Below, one piece after another: positions 1 to 10,959 of a DNA stretch of 64,000 bases. The notes beneath the pieces were generated by a model. That model did no database searches. It had not been told where the DNA came from and worked only from the letters and a program-made list of their open reading frames with translations. Made by a program: the position numbers and the translations under genes. Location of the stretch: the NCBI GenBank assembly GCA_911728435.2, contig OU452209.1:12630869-12694868 (forward strand), in the 5' to 3' direction. The stretch's first letter is position 1. Each line of letters starts with the position of its first letter. The DNA comes from Apoderus coryli (Eukaryota > Arthropoda > Insecta > Coleoptera > Attelabidae).

Positions 1-687
1 CCATGAAGATATAGGATGAGTTTATAAAAATATAATCATTAAATAATAAGAAGCGTATACAGGGTGTCCCAAATTTTTTGCCTTATTATTAAGGGCAAAT
101 AGAAAAACTTTTTGATTTTTTTAGTTTTTTAGAATGGTTTCATGAAATTATTGCACACGGTGGCTCAAAAATATTTCATAACAATTTTAATTTGAATTTT
201 TTTTACATATTTTTTTAATTACAGTACAATGGGGTCATAAATTTTTTATACAGGGTGTATGTGTATGGTTATCTACGGGTTAACTCAAAACATTTCCCAC
301 TCGTTTATTAATGCTCTTAATAAATTTATGGATGTAGGAAGCAAAAAATTGATTTCTTTGATATTTTACAGAATTTCACTATATACAGAGAGGTTTTTTT
401 AGTTATACAATTTAGATACAAGGGAACTCCAAAACGTTTTAATTTATTTTTTAAGATTTTTGGGCACGGCAAAATCTAATTAATAGTAAATCTGTTGAGT
501 TTTCTGAGTTTGTTAGAATGGTCTCATAAAATTTATTTATATACAGGGTGTCTGAAATGTAATTTTATTTATTTGATTAAGTTTTCAATCCATATTTTCA
601 GTTTTTTTTTATATATAACCCTCAATGACTTTCGTCATAGATAAGACTACCATTAAACAACTGGGAAATCCCTCAAGGGATTTCTGT
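1..687. other. AT-rich DNA with three ACAGGGTGT motifs
   Basis: I see no coding signal here. Three copies of a TACAGGGTGT-type motif occur near 57-70, 249-258 and 541-551. ACAGGGTGTCCCAAA-like strings are common at the termini of Tc1/mariner-type DNA transposons, so these may be decayed ends. No matching inverted partner was found within this stretch. A related string on the opposite strand lies near 21763-21776. Confidence 0.4.
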
Positions 688-758
688 TGGGTCATTGGTA
701 GGGAGTTCGCTTCGCATTCGGAAGGTTATGGGTTCGAGTCGTAGCTCTAGCAATACTT
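688..758 (+). repeat. tRNA-like module (SINE-head-like)
   Basis: A tRNA-like stretch has an A-box-like segment near 691-702 and a clear B box (GGTTCGAGTC) at 731-740, about 40 bases apart, the geometry of an internal RNA polymerase III promoter. A T-arm can be drawn around the B box, but no good acceptor stem is visible, so a functional tRNA gene is unlikely. It resembles the module at 14428-14490. SINE head or decayed tRNA pseudogene are the likely readings. Confidence 0.4.
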
Positions 759-1869
759 TTTCTTTTCTAATTTTTGAATAACGTAGTTAGTTTGTTACGT
801 TACCAAAGTTTACTTACTAGTAATGTGATACTTTGGAATCTTATTGTCGTTAATATAAACATCGATTATGTGACTATTTTGTTGAGATAAATATTTTGTA
901 CGCCTGAATACGAGCATTACGTATTTCCAAACAAACAACTCGTTTTTACGAATAATATGTTACTTAATAAAATAAAGGTGGAAGTGTCTTTTGTAAGAAT
1001 TATTACTATTAATAAATTCAGCTGGATTTATGGGTAAGTAACTGTTTTATTTGTTTCTGATTCTTGCAGACAACAAAGAATTTTTTTTTCCAAGTATAAT
1101 TATTTGGCTATTGAAATGGTAGCCTCTATAATATATTCCGCAAGAATATTTTAATATTTTTATATTTAAATTGTGTTTTAATTATTATGTTCCCTACAGT
1201 CTAAAATACAGCAACTATTACAAGACCATATTGGAACTTTGATGTACATAAATATTCATGTTGGTCAATATTAGCCGTAACGAATATAAAAGAGTATAGC
1301 AAATAAACAAAAATGCCTGCTACAATTATTATTAACGTGGATATACACACAAAAAAATATTTCCCGTATGTAGCGAAACATTAAATTTAGAAAAATATTG
1401 TTCCGTCATCAGCGGCAATGAATATAACATTTTGTAGGCCTTTGTTATTGGTATGAAAAACTGTTTGGTTAGTCAATATCATATTTCATGTTGCTGCAAG
1501 GTAATTTCAGTGCGGTTGGTCGTTTAAAATATGCGTTACATTTGAAAAAGTGGTGTAGTTTATGTAATTTTTACTTTTCCGCGCTAAAAAAAAATTGAGA
1601 AAAAAGTTTGTTGAGGAACGGGTAATGGGCTGGAATATTTTTGTTGTGAAATTACCAAAAAAAGTTTGGCAACACAGCATATTTTGTATGCTAAAGAAAT
1701 TTTACGGTGTCATTTAAATGCACTGTCACCGACTTAATGTCGAACCGACGAGAAAAATAAATAAATGAATTCTTAAAACTAAGTAAATGCAAAAAACGCA
1801 AAAAACGTGTTGTCATCAAGAACCAACAAGTCCATTGTTCGACTAGAAAGGTCGACTACAGCTTACGAG
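759..1869. other. AT-rich, no feature recognised
   Basis: No reading frame, RNA gene or repeat could be assigned. It separates the tRNA-like module from the first LINE remnant. Confidence 0.4.
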
Positions 1870-2152
1870 TTCAGAATACGGATTACACCTACACCTTGTG
1901 CAGAGAGGTTCAGTGAGATTCTTGGGTGTTGAGAGCGCCTCACACTTAAGTTGGTACGGGCAGATTGAGGCTGTTTCGAAGAAGCTCTACAGCCTGTCAT
2001 TTTTGATATGGAAACTCAGGGTCTTTGTTAGTCTTGATGTGTTATTATATTTTTATTTTGCACATGTCCATTCTCTATTGACCTGCAGTGTTAAAAACTG
2101 GCTTTTGGAATACAGTTTTTATTCGTTGAGTGAATATTTTAGCCAGAATTAA
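1870..2152 (+). pseudogene. LINE reverse transcriptase 3' remnant, internally deleted
   Basis: The frame reads VRFLGVE, a motif typical of the thumb region just after the RT catalytic core of jockey/CR1-like LINEs. It then continues to FAHVHSLL, where homology jumps to a C-terminal FYSLSEYF. The same ending (FYSLSEY) closes the larger LINE fragment at 9262-10250, so the two are related. Compared with that copy, most of the segment between thumb and C-terminus is missing. It is a dead, 5'-truncated and internally deleted copy. Confidence 0.6.
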
Positions 2153-2868
2153 TTGTAGTGATTGTAGATTTCAAGCGTGCTTTTGATAACATTAACCACA
2201 TATTGCTCTGCATGGCAAAAGCTACATCGTGTTGGCATTAGCACAAAAATTATTAGATGGATAGATGCGTGTAAGATCCAATTCAGCAACTTCTAAGCCT
2301 TTTGATATTACTGAGGGTGTCCTCTAGGGGGAATGTTTAAGCCCTTCACTGTTTTCTATGTTTTTGTCGGATATCGAACGATTCTTTGCTTCTAAAGGAA
2401 TAGCCGGTGTGAATATTGATGCGGTGGCCACAGTCTGTTGATGCTTCTTCCGCTGTTATATTGAGCGACTCACAAACCGACATGAATAGAAAGTTGAAAG
2501 CCCTATATGAATATAATAAAGATAACTGTCTGACAGTGATTCCGTCAAAAACGAAGATTGTGATTTTTAGTAGAGGCAGGTATCATCACAATTATATGAC
2601 TTATAAATTTTATTTTGATTCTATGCCTATGGAAATCGTAATAAACTACACATACCTGGGGGTTGACTTCTCTTCATCATCACTATTTCACGAGATATCA
2701 AACAAAGCGGTCGCGAGGTGTAGGCAGGCTGTGGGCTCCGTTATTGATGTAATGGCTCGTTCGAAATTAAACTCATGGGGCTCGGTGAATATTATTTATT
2801 TTGTAGATTGTGAATGTAAAAATATTAGTTACCTTTGTAAAATGATTATCTGCAATGAAAGTTGCTAA
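2153..2868 (+). pseudogene. LINE reverse transcriptase remnant (RT core start)
   Basis: A second LINE remnant starts directly after the previous one. With frame changes it reads VVIVDFKRAFDNINH (RT motif A with its catalytic Asp), then a broken GVL.GECLSPSLFS motif and ILSDSQTDMNRKLKALYEY, followed by thumb sequence containing YTYLGVDF. The YADD box is not visible: it reads NIDAV, then frameshifts. Stops and frameshifts between about 2200 and 2440 show long decay. It is 5'-truncated inside the RT domain. Confidence 0.65.
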
Positions 2869-2889
2869 TTGCTGCTTGGTTAGGTATGT

Positions 2890-4795
2890 TATTTTATAAT
2901 AATAATGATTTATTGTGAAAATGTAGAATATATACAATTGCACAAAAAGGATAGAGATTTGGCCAATGCCACTCTTCCACTCTTCCTTAAAAAAGCATAT
3001 ACAAATAAAGAAAGAATGTACAAAACAAAAACTCTTAAAACTAGAATAAACAAATTTTCATTTTAAATTAATGTAAAAAGTTAATCACACTATGAATAAA
3101 TTCTGAGCTTCAATTGTCTCTGAAATAATTCCAATGGCAAATCAATTATATCAATACATTTATTTAGCAGTAGTGAGGCCATATACGAGAAACTGCCCTC
3201 AAATTTTGCTGTCATATGCTTAGGGATAGTAAAGGAATCAATACGTACATTAACATCATGAACATTAGAACGTCTACACAACAACTTATACAAATATTGA
3301 GGGTCACGAGCATGGTATATCTTATGTAGCAATGAAGTATATAAATACTCATATCTCACATCCAACTTTGGCTCACCCAATCTCCCAAAAAAAGGAGTGA
3401 CATGTGCAGCAAAAGGAACCGTGCAAACAAACCTTATACAAGAATTCTGCACTCTCTGCAACTTCATTTTATTGTAATGAAACAAAAAATAAAAATATAC
3501 CGGAAAACAATAATCCAAATGCGGATAAATAAGAGCTTTAACCAATTTAAGTTTAGTAGGCTCATCAACCAGGTGTTTAAGATGGTATATCGAACGCAAT
3601 TTAAAAAGTGAATTCCTGCATACATTGCCACAATGCTCGTTAAAATTTAGCTCAGAATCCACGATTACTCCTAGATCTCGAGCTTTATGCATCCAGGGGA
3701 TAACATCATTGTTAATCTTAACATTAAACTCTTGAGTAACAAAACTACCGTGGCGCTCGTTGCCAATGCACATTGCCACCGTCTTCCTAGAGTTCAGGAG
3801 CAAACCATTGTTTACACACCAACAAGAAAACTGAGACAGCTCTCCATTTATTACATCAATTGCAGTCTCAGCACTGGCTAGGGGAAAAGACAAGTATACC
3901 TGGATATCGTCCGCATAGAGGTGTATGGTAGAGAGCTGGAATGACCCCACAATGTCAAATACATAAACAGAAAACAACAATGGTCCAAGAATACTCCCTT
4001 GTGGAACACCACTATTGGTCACCAAAAAATCTGAACATTTGCCATGCAATTTCACCCGCTGTCTTCGACCACACAGATAACTTCTGAACCATGTCAACGA
4101 CACACCATCAAATCCAAGGTATTTAAGCTTGGCAAGCAATAATTCAAAATTAACACGATCGAAAGCTTTACTTTGATCCAGCAGAACAAGTATCGTTAAC
4201 ATGGATCTGTCCATGGCGGTAGCAAGGTCACTCATGACGCTCAGAAGCGCGGTGATTGTGCTGTGCTTCTCCCGAAAGCCTGATTGAATAGACGGCAAAA
4301 TGCTATTCTCACGTATATAGTCTAAAACTTGACGACCAATTATTCGCTCAAATATCTTCGACATTGCGGGAAGTATGCTAATTGGTCGCAAATCATTACA
4401 AGTTACAGGAGACCGAACTTTAGGTAGTGGAATCACATCCGCCATCTTCCAAACATTAGGAAATGTCCCTGAACTGACAGAGTCATTAAAAATATTGCAA
4501 ATTATATCCGCACAATGTGGTATAACTAAGCGTATCATTTTTATGTTAATACCATCAACACCATAACACTCAGATTTAATTCTGCTAACACATCTCATAA
4601 TATCCTGACAGTCGATCTCCTTAATCCGAAAAGCTAAGCCGTTCCGAAATTGATTATTATTAAAAAAATTTAAAACTTCATCACTCGCCTGTGACTGACC
4701 GACAACATTTAAAAAATAGTTGTTAATTTGATCCGGGTCCTGAAACTCATCCGGTAAGTCATTTTGACGCGTTCTATGTACCACTGTTGTACCTG
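2890..4795 (-). mobile_element. 5'-truncated LINE with an intact RT core
   Basis: The element lies on the minus strand, from a truncated 5' end near 4795 to an A/T-rich 3' end with a short TTA-type repeat near 2893-2912. It holds the open frame at 3090-4784 plus about 200 bases of 3' untranslated DNA. The 5' endonuclease part is absent, as is usual for truncated LINE insertions. A (TTA)n run at 4808-4820 lies just beyond its 5' end. Confidence 0.8.
3090..4784 (-). CDS. LINE reverse transcriptase (partial ORF2)
   Basis: The open frame is 564 codons and starts with GTG, so it is the remainder of a longer polyprotein. Visible RT blocks in order are: LRPISILPAMSKIFER (about residues 132-147), QSGFREKHST (167-176), the motif A Asp in LLDQSKAFDR (near 203), SGVPQGSILGPLLF (258-271) and YADD (290-293), followed by the LGVIVD thumb motif. 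Motif A and YADD residues needed for catalysis are present, and no stop interrupts the frame, so this copy decayed little after insertion. The N-terminal endonuclease and gag-like ORF1 are missing. The clade is jockey/CR1-like by motif style only. Confidence 0.85.
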   Translation of the reverse strand: MVHRTRQNDLPDEFQDPDQINNYFLNVVGQSQASDEVLNFFNNNQFRNGLAFRIKEIDCQDIMRCVSRIKSECYGVDGINIKMIRLVIPHCADIICNIFNDSVSSGTFPNVWKMADVIPLPKVRSPVTCNDLRPISILPAMSKIFERIIGRQVLDYIRENSILPSIQSGFREKHSTITALLSVMSDLATAMDRSMLTILVLLDQSKAFDRVNFELLLAKLKYLGFDGVSLTWFRSYLCGRRQRVKLHGKCSDFLVTNSGVPQGSILGPLLFSVYVFDIVGSFQLSTIHLYADDIQVYLSFPLASAETAIDVINGELSQFSCWCVNNGLLLNSRKTVAMCIGNERHGSFVTQEFNVKINNDVIPWMHKARDLGVIVDSELNFNEHCGNVCRNSLFKLRSIYHLKHLVDEPTKLKLVKALIYPHLDYCFPVYFYFLFHYNKMKLQRVQNSCIRFVCTVPFAAHVTPFFGRLGEPKLDVRYEYLYTSLLHKIYHARDPQYLYKLLCRRSNVHDVNVRIDSFTIPKHMTAKFEGSFSYMASLLLNKCIDIIDLPLELFQRQLKLRIYS

Positions 4796-6839
4796 ATAAA
4801 TAAAATTTATTATTATTATTGTTAAGTCTCAGTGGTCAATTGGGAAGCTAGTGAGTTTATACGAGGAGTTGGTACACATTATTTTTAGCGATCCATCGCT
4901 AGAGGGCTATACTACTCGAATTAACTTTTGATTTGGAGTCGAAATATAGATAGCATCGCCCTCTAGATGTGAATGGGTAAAACAAATTTTCTGTCTGGCT
5001 ACGTTCTGTCCCTACAGAGGTCTCTTGGACGTTCTAGCGCGAAGTTATGAATGCAGGCAGACCTCGTATATTTTTTTAAAAATAATTTATTGGAACTTTT
5101 TTTGTTTTTTGATCTACTGATTTCAGGTCTGTTGCAAGGCTTTATAAAAACACTAACCATGAAATACAACAACTTGTAGCAAAATTTAATATTTCTAGTC
5201 ACAAATTACATTGTTAGTTATATTGTTTGTGTGGCAATAAACATACAAAAACAAAAGTGGATCTCATTGTGACAATGTCTGAATACGGAAGCTGTGTTTC
5301 ATACGAAGAAGTTGATTAATACAGCAAACAGGATATTGCTCGGAGCTATTGTGACACCGTGCGGAATAATTTGTAATAAAATACGAAGGCTTTTATTTTT
5401 AATTAATTACAATCAAGAATAATTGTACTTTTAAGTATACATGGTGTAAAATTAGGTCGGTCGGTAAAGTTATACTACGCCCTTGCTGTCATATTTATGG
5501 AAACATAATATTTTGTAAAGGGTTTTTTGTATGTTTATTGTTATTTATTTGTTGAATTCCAAAGTAAATAGCATAGAGTTATTTATGAAATAAGGCATCG
5601 GGCAAATGGCTCTCACGATTTTGCTGGCACATAAGTTTGACCATTGTGCATAAATTATGGATATAATTATTATAAATGTGGTTAAATTTCGTTTATTGGG
5701 GGATGTGGGCTTCTTGACATACACTGTTCAGGGGGGTGATAGTACTTGGTGTGCAACCTAATACATTGAAGATTATTTTGCTCTGAATACGGATTGGTTG
5801 AGAACAGCGGTTGTTGATTATTTTCTCTCCACTCGTTTTGTTACGGTGAAGGAGAAGGATTTGCTAGTAGTGTTTAGGAGAAATCTGGGCACTGGTCGAC
5901 CAGATTTATGTAGGTCTTGTTTTAGGATAAATCTGGCCACTAGACAAGCAGCATTACGTAGTGGGACACAATACCAGTTTACATATGACCTATGAACAAT
6001 AATTTCAATATAAATTTCAATCTTCATTTTATGGTTTTCGTTATTAGATCACACTCTCTAAGTTACTGATGTCCAATGCTTAAGCAAAATGAGCACAAGC
6101 TGTTTGGGCCCCAGTACGGACTCAATTTTACTCAAGATATCATCTCTTTGGTTAAAGCTCGAACAAGCAAAATTCATATTTATATGAGGATCCATAGGAA
6201 GTCCTAGATATGCCACTGCCTCCTTACCGATTGATGTAGTTTTTTGGGGTTTTTATATTATTATTTTCATTTTATTAATCTACAGACAACAGTCCATTAT
6301 TACAGCGTACATACAATATATAATAATAACAATTTAATTATAAATAAACTTGACCACATCTTTTATGCACATTACACAAAATTAATAATTTGGTAAACCC
6401 AGCAAAAATCAAACGTTGAATTTTACAATAATTTAAACAGTAACTTAAACAGAATAACAATCTAAAACATCCTCGAGCCGTTCGCAAGACCCATGCAAGA
6501 ACCAGAAAGAAAGACACCCGGAGAACAACAGAACAGCCATCGGCCAATCACACCGAACCGTCACGACAACGTCCACATCTCAAGCGTGGCAAAAACTCAC
6601 CGATAGGTTCAAAGAAATCGGTATCTAGCGAGCGACAATGGCTAGTCTCGTCACTGTAGGGATAATATTATGTCGTCGGTAGTTTGTACGGTGGAATCCC
6701 TCATGGAACAGAGGAGAGGCTCTATTGTTCCTAGACGGTACATGGAAATTAATATTTGCAAACAGTTAAGAAGATAACACCAAATTATTCAATAGCCTAT
6801 ATAAAATTTAATGTTATTAGTGCCGACTTCCTTCAGATT
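4796..6839. other. AT-rich DNA with small hairpins, no gene
   Basis: No coding region was recognised. A short (TTA)n run sits at 4808-4820. A small inverted motif (AAATCTGG ... CCAGATTT) lies at 5881-5907, with a partial repeat of it near 5931. The open frames near 5800-6030 and 6338-6547 show no known family. Confidence 0.4.
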
Positions 6840-7452
6840 ACGTTGTACATCTCGAGGTACGTGAGGTCTGGCATTATCGTGCATTAATATAAATTCTTCT
6901 CCCACATATGCGCAAATACTACTTGGTTATCTAAGATGTCGAGTATGTACCTTTCGCCTGTAAGGTTTTCATTATTTAGGAAAACAAGTTCCGTGCAACC
7001 GGTCAAAGAAATCCCTGCCCAGACCATCACAGATACCAAATAATATTGTATTAGAAAAATTGCACTGAGCATAACTTTCATTGGGACGTCCGTATATACG
7101 GAGTCGTCTATCATTATTGTACAGACAAAATCTGGACTCCTCTGTAAATGACACACGTTCCCATTGTGCCTCTGGCTAGTCAACATGTAATCTGGAAAAA
7201 TTCAGCTCTTTAGTTAAGTTGGACCCCTAGCAGCAACTCTAGGTCTCAGATTGCATGCTCTAAGTCGCTGTCGAATGGTTTCCCCACTAATTTGTAGATT
7301 TCGAACTGTTGCAAAATGATATCGTAGAGCTAAAAGTCTCAAATATCGATCATCAATTGGGGTTGATTTCCTATTCCTTCCTTGCCCTGGTCTGCGATTA
7401 TGATTTCTATTCTCCCTATATCTTTGTATTACTCGGAAGACAACTATTAAAA
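6840..7452 (-). pseudogene. Tc1-like transposase, decayed
   Basis: Read on the minus strand with frame changes, this shows a Tc1-type transposase in order: VIQRYREN..NHNRRPGQGR (second helix-turn-helix linker), TPIDDRYLRLLALR, RPRVAARGP, VSFTEESRFCLYN, SVMVWAGISLTG, NLTGERYILDILD and MHDNARPHVPRDVQ. FTEESRF replaces the usual FTDESRF, so the first catalytic Asp is Glu. The second Asp (HDNARPH) is intact. The PNPIEHIWD-type third acidic block was not found. N-terminal DNA-binding residues are missing. The fragment at 41505-41636 carries the matching N-terminus of this family. Confidence 0.75.
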
Positions 7453-8569
7453 CATTATTTTATGTAAAAAAGCTGTTAGTTTATACTTATTTTTATTTTA
7501 CTACTATTCACATGAACTAAATCTGGCTGAATTGTTTTTAAATGACACATGTTGACACATTTGGCATTCGAATATTGATTTTTTACCGTCCTCACTAGAC
7601 GGGCTACAATTTCCATAATACGAGTAATAATAGATAGAGATGCAACAAATGTATCGATATATTCTTTCTTTCATTATTAGAGATGCAAGAAACGTATTGG
7701 TATATTCCATTCGATCTCAATTTCTATTTAAGGTTGAACTATTGCCTCGAGGATTGCAGCTGAGTCTAGTAGCCGCTTGTAGGGTTGATAAAACTAGACT
7801 TCCATGCAAGGAAAATAACCTGAGCGAAGAGATAACTTGCAAATAAATTGGACAGGAATAGCAAGAGAGTAAGCACACTCAGTGAGGAACAACGGGGGAA
7901 TTCCTGAAGATTTCCCTGTATTCAGTTTAGTTTATCAATCCATTCAACTTGTAAGATCACGATGCTGTTCATTGTTCACTACTTAAATAATAAGTTTGGG
8001 AAAAATTGGATGGAAACAAACGGTCCGAAAAGATTTGCTCGACAAATATCATTCAATTGATTTGAATTCCTTTATTCCGATGCAAAGTGTGGCTGAGAGT
8101 TTATTGTCGTACGCGATGTCAAGGAACTTAAGTATCTTGCACAGCTACAGTGCAGTGACCCAATATACGAAGCTGTTTGAAGTGAGTCTGTAGTGTAATG
8201 CAAAACAACGACAGTTCCCGTTTGTGATTAATTGCACGGCTTCACAAATAATGACGCTAAAGATGTAATTGCTTGGGCCATTATCCCTAACCGCCTTCTA
8301 TATGTTTTGCTTAAATAGGTCGTAGGGTGTGTGAGTTCGTATATTTATGTAAATAGCTTTTCCGAAATTAAACGAATATATGTGTCTTGAATAAATAGGT
8401 GGAAAATGAATAGGGAAATTTCTGATGGTATGTGCTATTCGTATAAATGTAAGCGAGAAATTTTACTATGTAGATTAGATATGTAGATAAAAGTATTTGA
8501 TATGCATTAGAACGACATGTTTCATAATAAAAGGAACTTTGATATGCCGTTACAAATTAGTTTAATGGT
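7453..8569. other. Non-coding DNA with a 45-base local duplication
   Basis: No gene was recognised. A local duplication of AGAGATGCAA..AA.GTAT starts at 7636 and again near 7680. The open frame at 7996-8193 has no recognisable motif. Confidence 0.4.
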
Positions 8570-9261
8570 TTCATAAAAAACTAAAACGTACTATTCATTG
8601 TGAGGAAATTAAAACTATTAACATAATCTGTTTCCCTCAAAGCATGAATAGCTCTTCTACATATTCAAGTGTAAAAGTGATGTCTTTGTGAGCTTTTGGT
8701 GACAAGCTATACTTCCAAATATTTTTTTTTATTGTAGACATCAGCTATTTTTTTTCTCAAGGACGTCTAGACTTTTTTGGCGTGTATATTTAACACCAAT
8801 TCACCTACCTACTTAAAAGGCGAAATATATCATTTTTACAGTATAATTTTTGTGACCTTTTTTCCAACTATTCTTGAACGCCTATGTAAACAAGTTTTTT
8901 CATGCTACTAACTATCTTTTATAATTAGCCAATTTTTCTGATATACTTTTTACCTCTTTTTACACTATTTGTGAACGCTTATGTAAACCAATTCTGCTAT
9001 GCAAGATTTTTTAGGTTATATTGTATCACAGTCATCAAAAATTACTCCATATTTCGCAGAAGTTTATATAGGAAATATTTTTTTAGATTGACTCCTTTTA
9101 CACAATTACGAACGCTTATGTAAGCAAGTTTTTTATTCTATCAAAGCTAGTCGATATTCCTGCTATATTTTTTTAAGTATTTAACCCCTTTTTACACTCT
9201 TTTCGAACACCAATGTGATATATTTTTTTTTATGGTTAATTTTTTAGGATATACTCTATCA
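8570..9261 (+). repeat. Diverged tandem repeat (RepC, copy 1)
   Basis: A motif reading TTTTTACAC.-TTTGTGAACGC-TTATGTAA recurs near 8865, 8965, 9100 and 9190, in units of roughly 90-130 bases separated by diverged AT-rich spacer. The TTTTTTAGG.TATA.T.TATCA segment recurs near 9010 and 9238. An inverted, diverged counterpart lies at 15481-15790. The following LINE fragment begins where the repeat stops. Confidence 0.55.
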
Positions 9262-10251
9262 AACTGGTGCACTCAAAACAAACTGATGATCAATCATGAT
9301 AAGACTGTCGTTCTGCAGTTTAGTAGGTATCATACAGTGCTGAATTACGACTTGGTGTTTGAGGGCCATCGGCTGGAGTGGGCTACGTCTTCGAGGATTT
9401 TGGGAGTGACCTTCGATCGGCGGCTGCAGTGGGCTGATCATTTGGAGTCCGTCAGTCGTAAACTGAACAGCCAGGCTTACGTGATTTACACTCTCAGAAG
9501 TCACATGAATACTGGCGCTCTACTTAATATTTATTACTCTTTCGTGTATGCTACTATTGCCTACAACATTATCGTCTGGGGACGATCCAGTGACATATCC
9601 AGGGTGTTCATCATCCAAAAAAGAATTTTACGCACTATGTTTCGCCTGCCCTACAATTTCTCGTGTAGGGAGACATTTAGACGATGGCGTTTACTCACGG
9701 TTGCTTGTATATACTTACTTAAAACCCTGACGTATATTTTTAAAAACATCTGCAGGTTTCGGCGTAATGGCTCCTTGCACGACTATGCGACTAGGGGCAG
9801 AGAGAGGATGCTTTTATCTAGGTCTCGACATGAGTTTTTTAAAAAGTCACCAGATTACTCTGGACTACTTTATTTTAATATGTTGCCTGAATCTATTAGG
9901 AATTCGAGAAATATTCATCAATTTAGTAGAAATTTAAAGGAATTCCTTATACTACACTCTTTTTACAGTCTGAGCGAGTATGTTGAGCACTGCTCTTAAT
10001 GATCCTGCTTTATTGTGTTTTGACCTCTTGTGTGGTGACAAACTGTTGTTTTTGTTTGACTGTCTTGTTCTGACGTTATATGTTTGTGGTTTAATGGACA
10101 TATACAGGTATTTTTGTGTATAAGTTTTAGCTATATGTTGATACCATTGAATTTGTGTTTATAGTTTGTATTGTTTATTTACTTGACATGCCTATGTACT
10201 ATTAGATTTTTATACTAACTCAAGGCTAATAAAGTTATTATTATTATTATT
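9262..10251 (+). mobile_element. 5'-truncated LINE, RT thumb to 3' end
   Basis: The open frame to 9999 begins within the RT, just past the catalytic box. It reads NWCTQNKLMINHDKTVVLQF, then RILGVTFDRRLQWADHLE, YATIAYNIIVWG and QKRILRTMFRLP, the usual downstream order in jockey/CR1-like LINE ORF2. It ends with FYSLSEYVEHCS. A 3' untranslated region of about 230 bases ends in AATAAAG followed by a (TTA)n tail at 10235-10251. No catalytic residues remain. The remaining frame is uninterrupted, suggesting a fairly recent insertion. It is related to the remnant at 1870-2152. Confidence 0.8.
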
Positions 10252-10959
10252 AAACCAATTAGAAATTATTCAATAATTTGTCCATACCTAGTGGAGTTCT
10301 AAATGTTTAGTCAAATCAAAGATCTACAAAAATAAACTTAATAGAACATAAAATTACAAATATAATGATGAAATAGCGTTTTTTAATTTTACTAACCAAC
10401 GAGGATGGTGACTGGAGCTCCGAAACATGTTTGGTTTAAGTACAATTTTTAGAGAATTTAAATTTGTTTCGTGAAGGTTGACTTTTATTTCAAGAACATA
10501 TTATTTTTGTTATTTTTCATATTCTTTTTGTAGTTCGTTATGGTTGATGAGAATTCGATTTCGGTCGACGTAAGTTGAAGAATAAGAATTCCAAATTAAG
10601 TAATCTTTAAAAACTATCATGACCTACAAAAACAAATTGAAAAAAATCAAAACTACTTGTTTACATATAAAAGACCGAAAACATGTATTGTTTGGCAAAT
10701 TGATCTGTAACAGCGCGGCGTCGGTAAGGGGAATGCAGTTGTAATAAACCATGGCTGATTTCATTCATAAAATTTGCAGCGGCATGCGTTGTAAAAGTTG
10801 GGTAATAATTATGTGTTACTAAAAAATTAAAATTAATGAAAAATTCTTCACGTGTTTGGTAGAAGCACCTACTGCTATTAAGCTGTAACACCCAAGAAGT
10901 ATTTTATTTATTTAATTAATTATTTATTTTATTTTAAATATGTACTAAAGTTTGCATAC
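10252..10959. other. Non-coding DNA with a Penelope/hammerhead-like relic
   Basis: No gene was recognised. At 10394-10436 a six-base arm (AACCAA/TTGGTT) encloses GAGGATGGTGACT, a GGAG/CTCC stem and CGAAAC, an order that recalls decayed hammerhead motifs in Penelope-like elements. The invariant CTGATGA is absent. A stretch near 10646-10690 resembles 15760-15800 in direct orientation. Confidence 0.3.
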
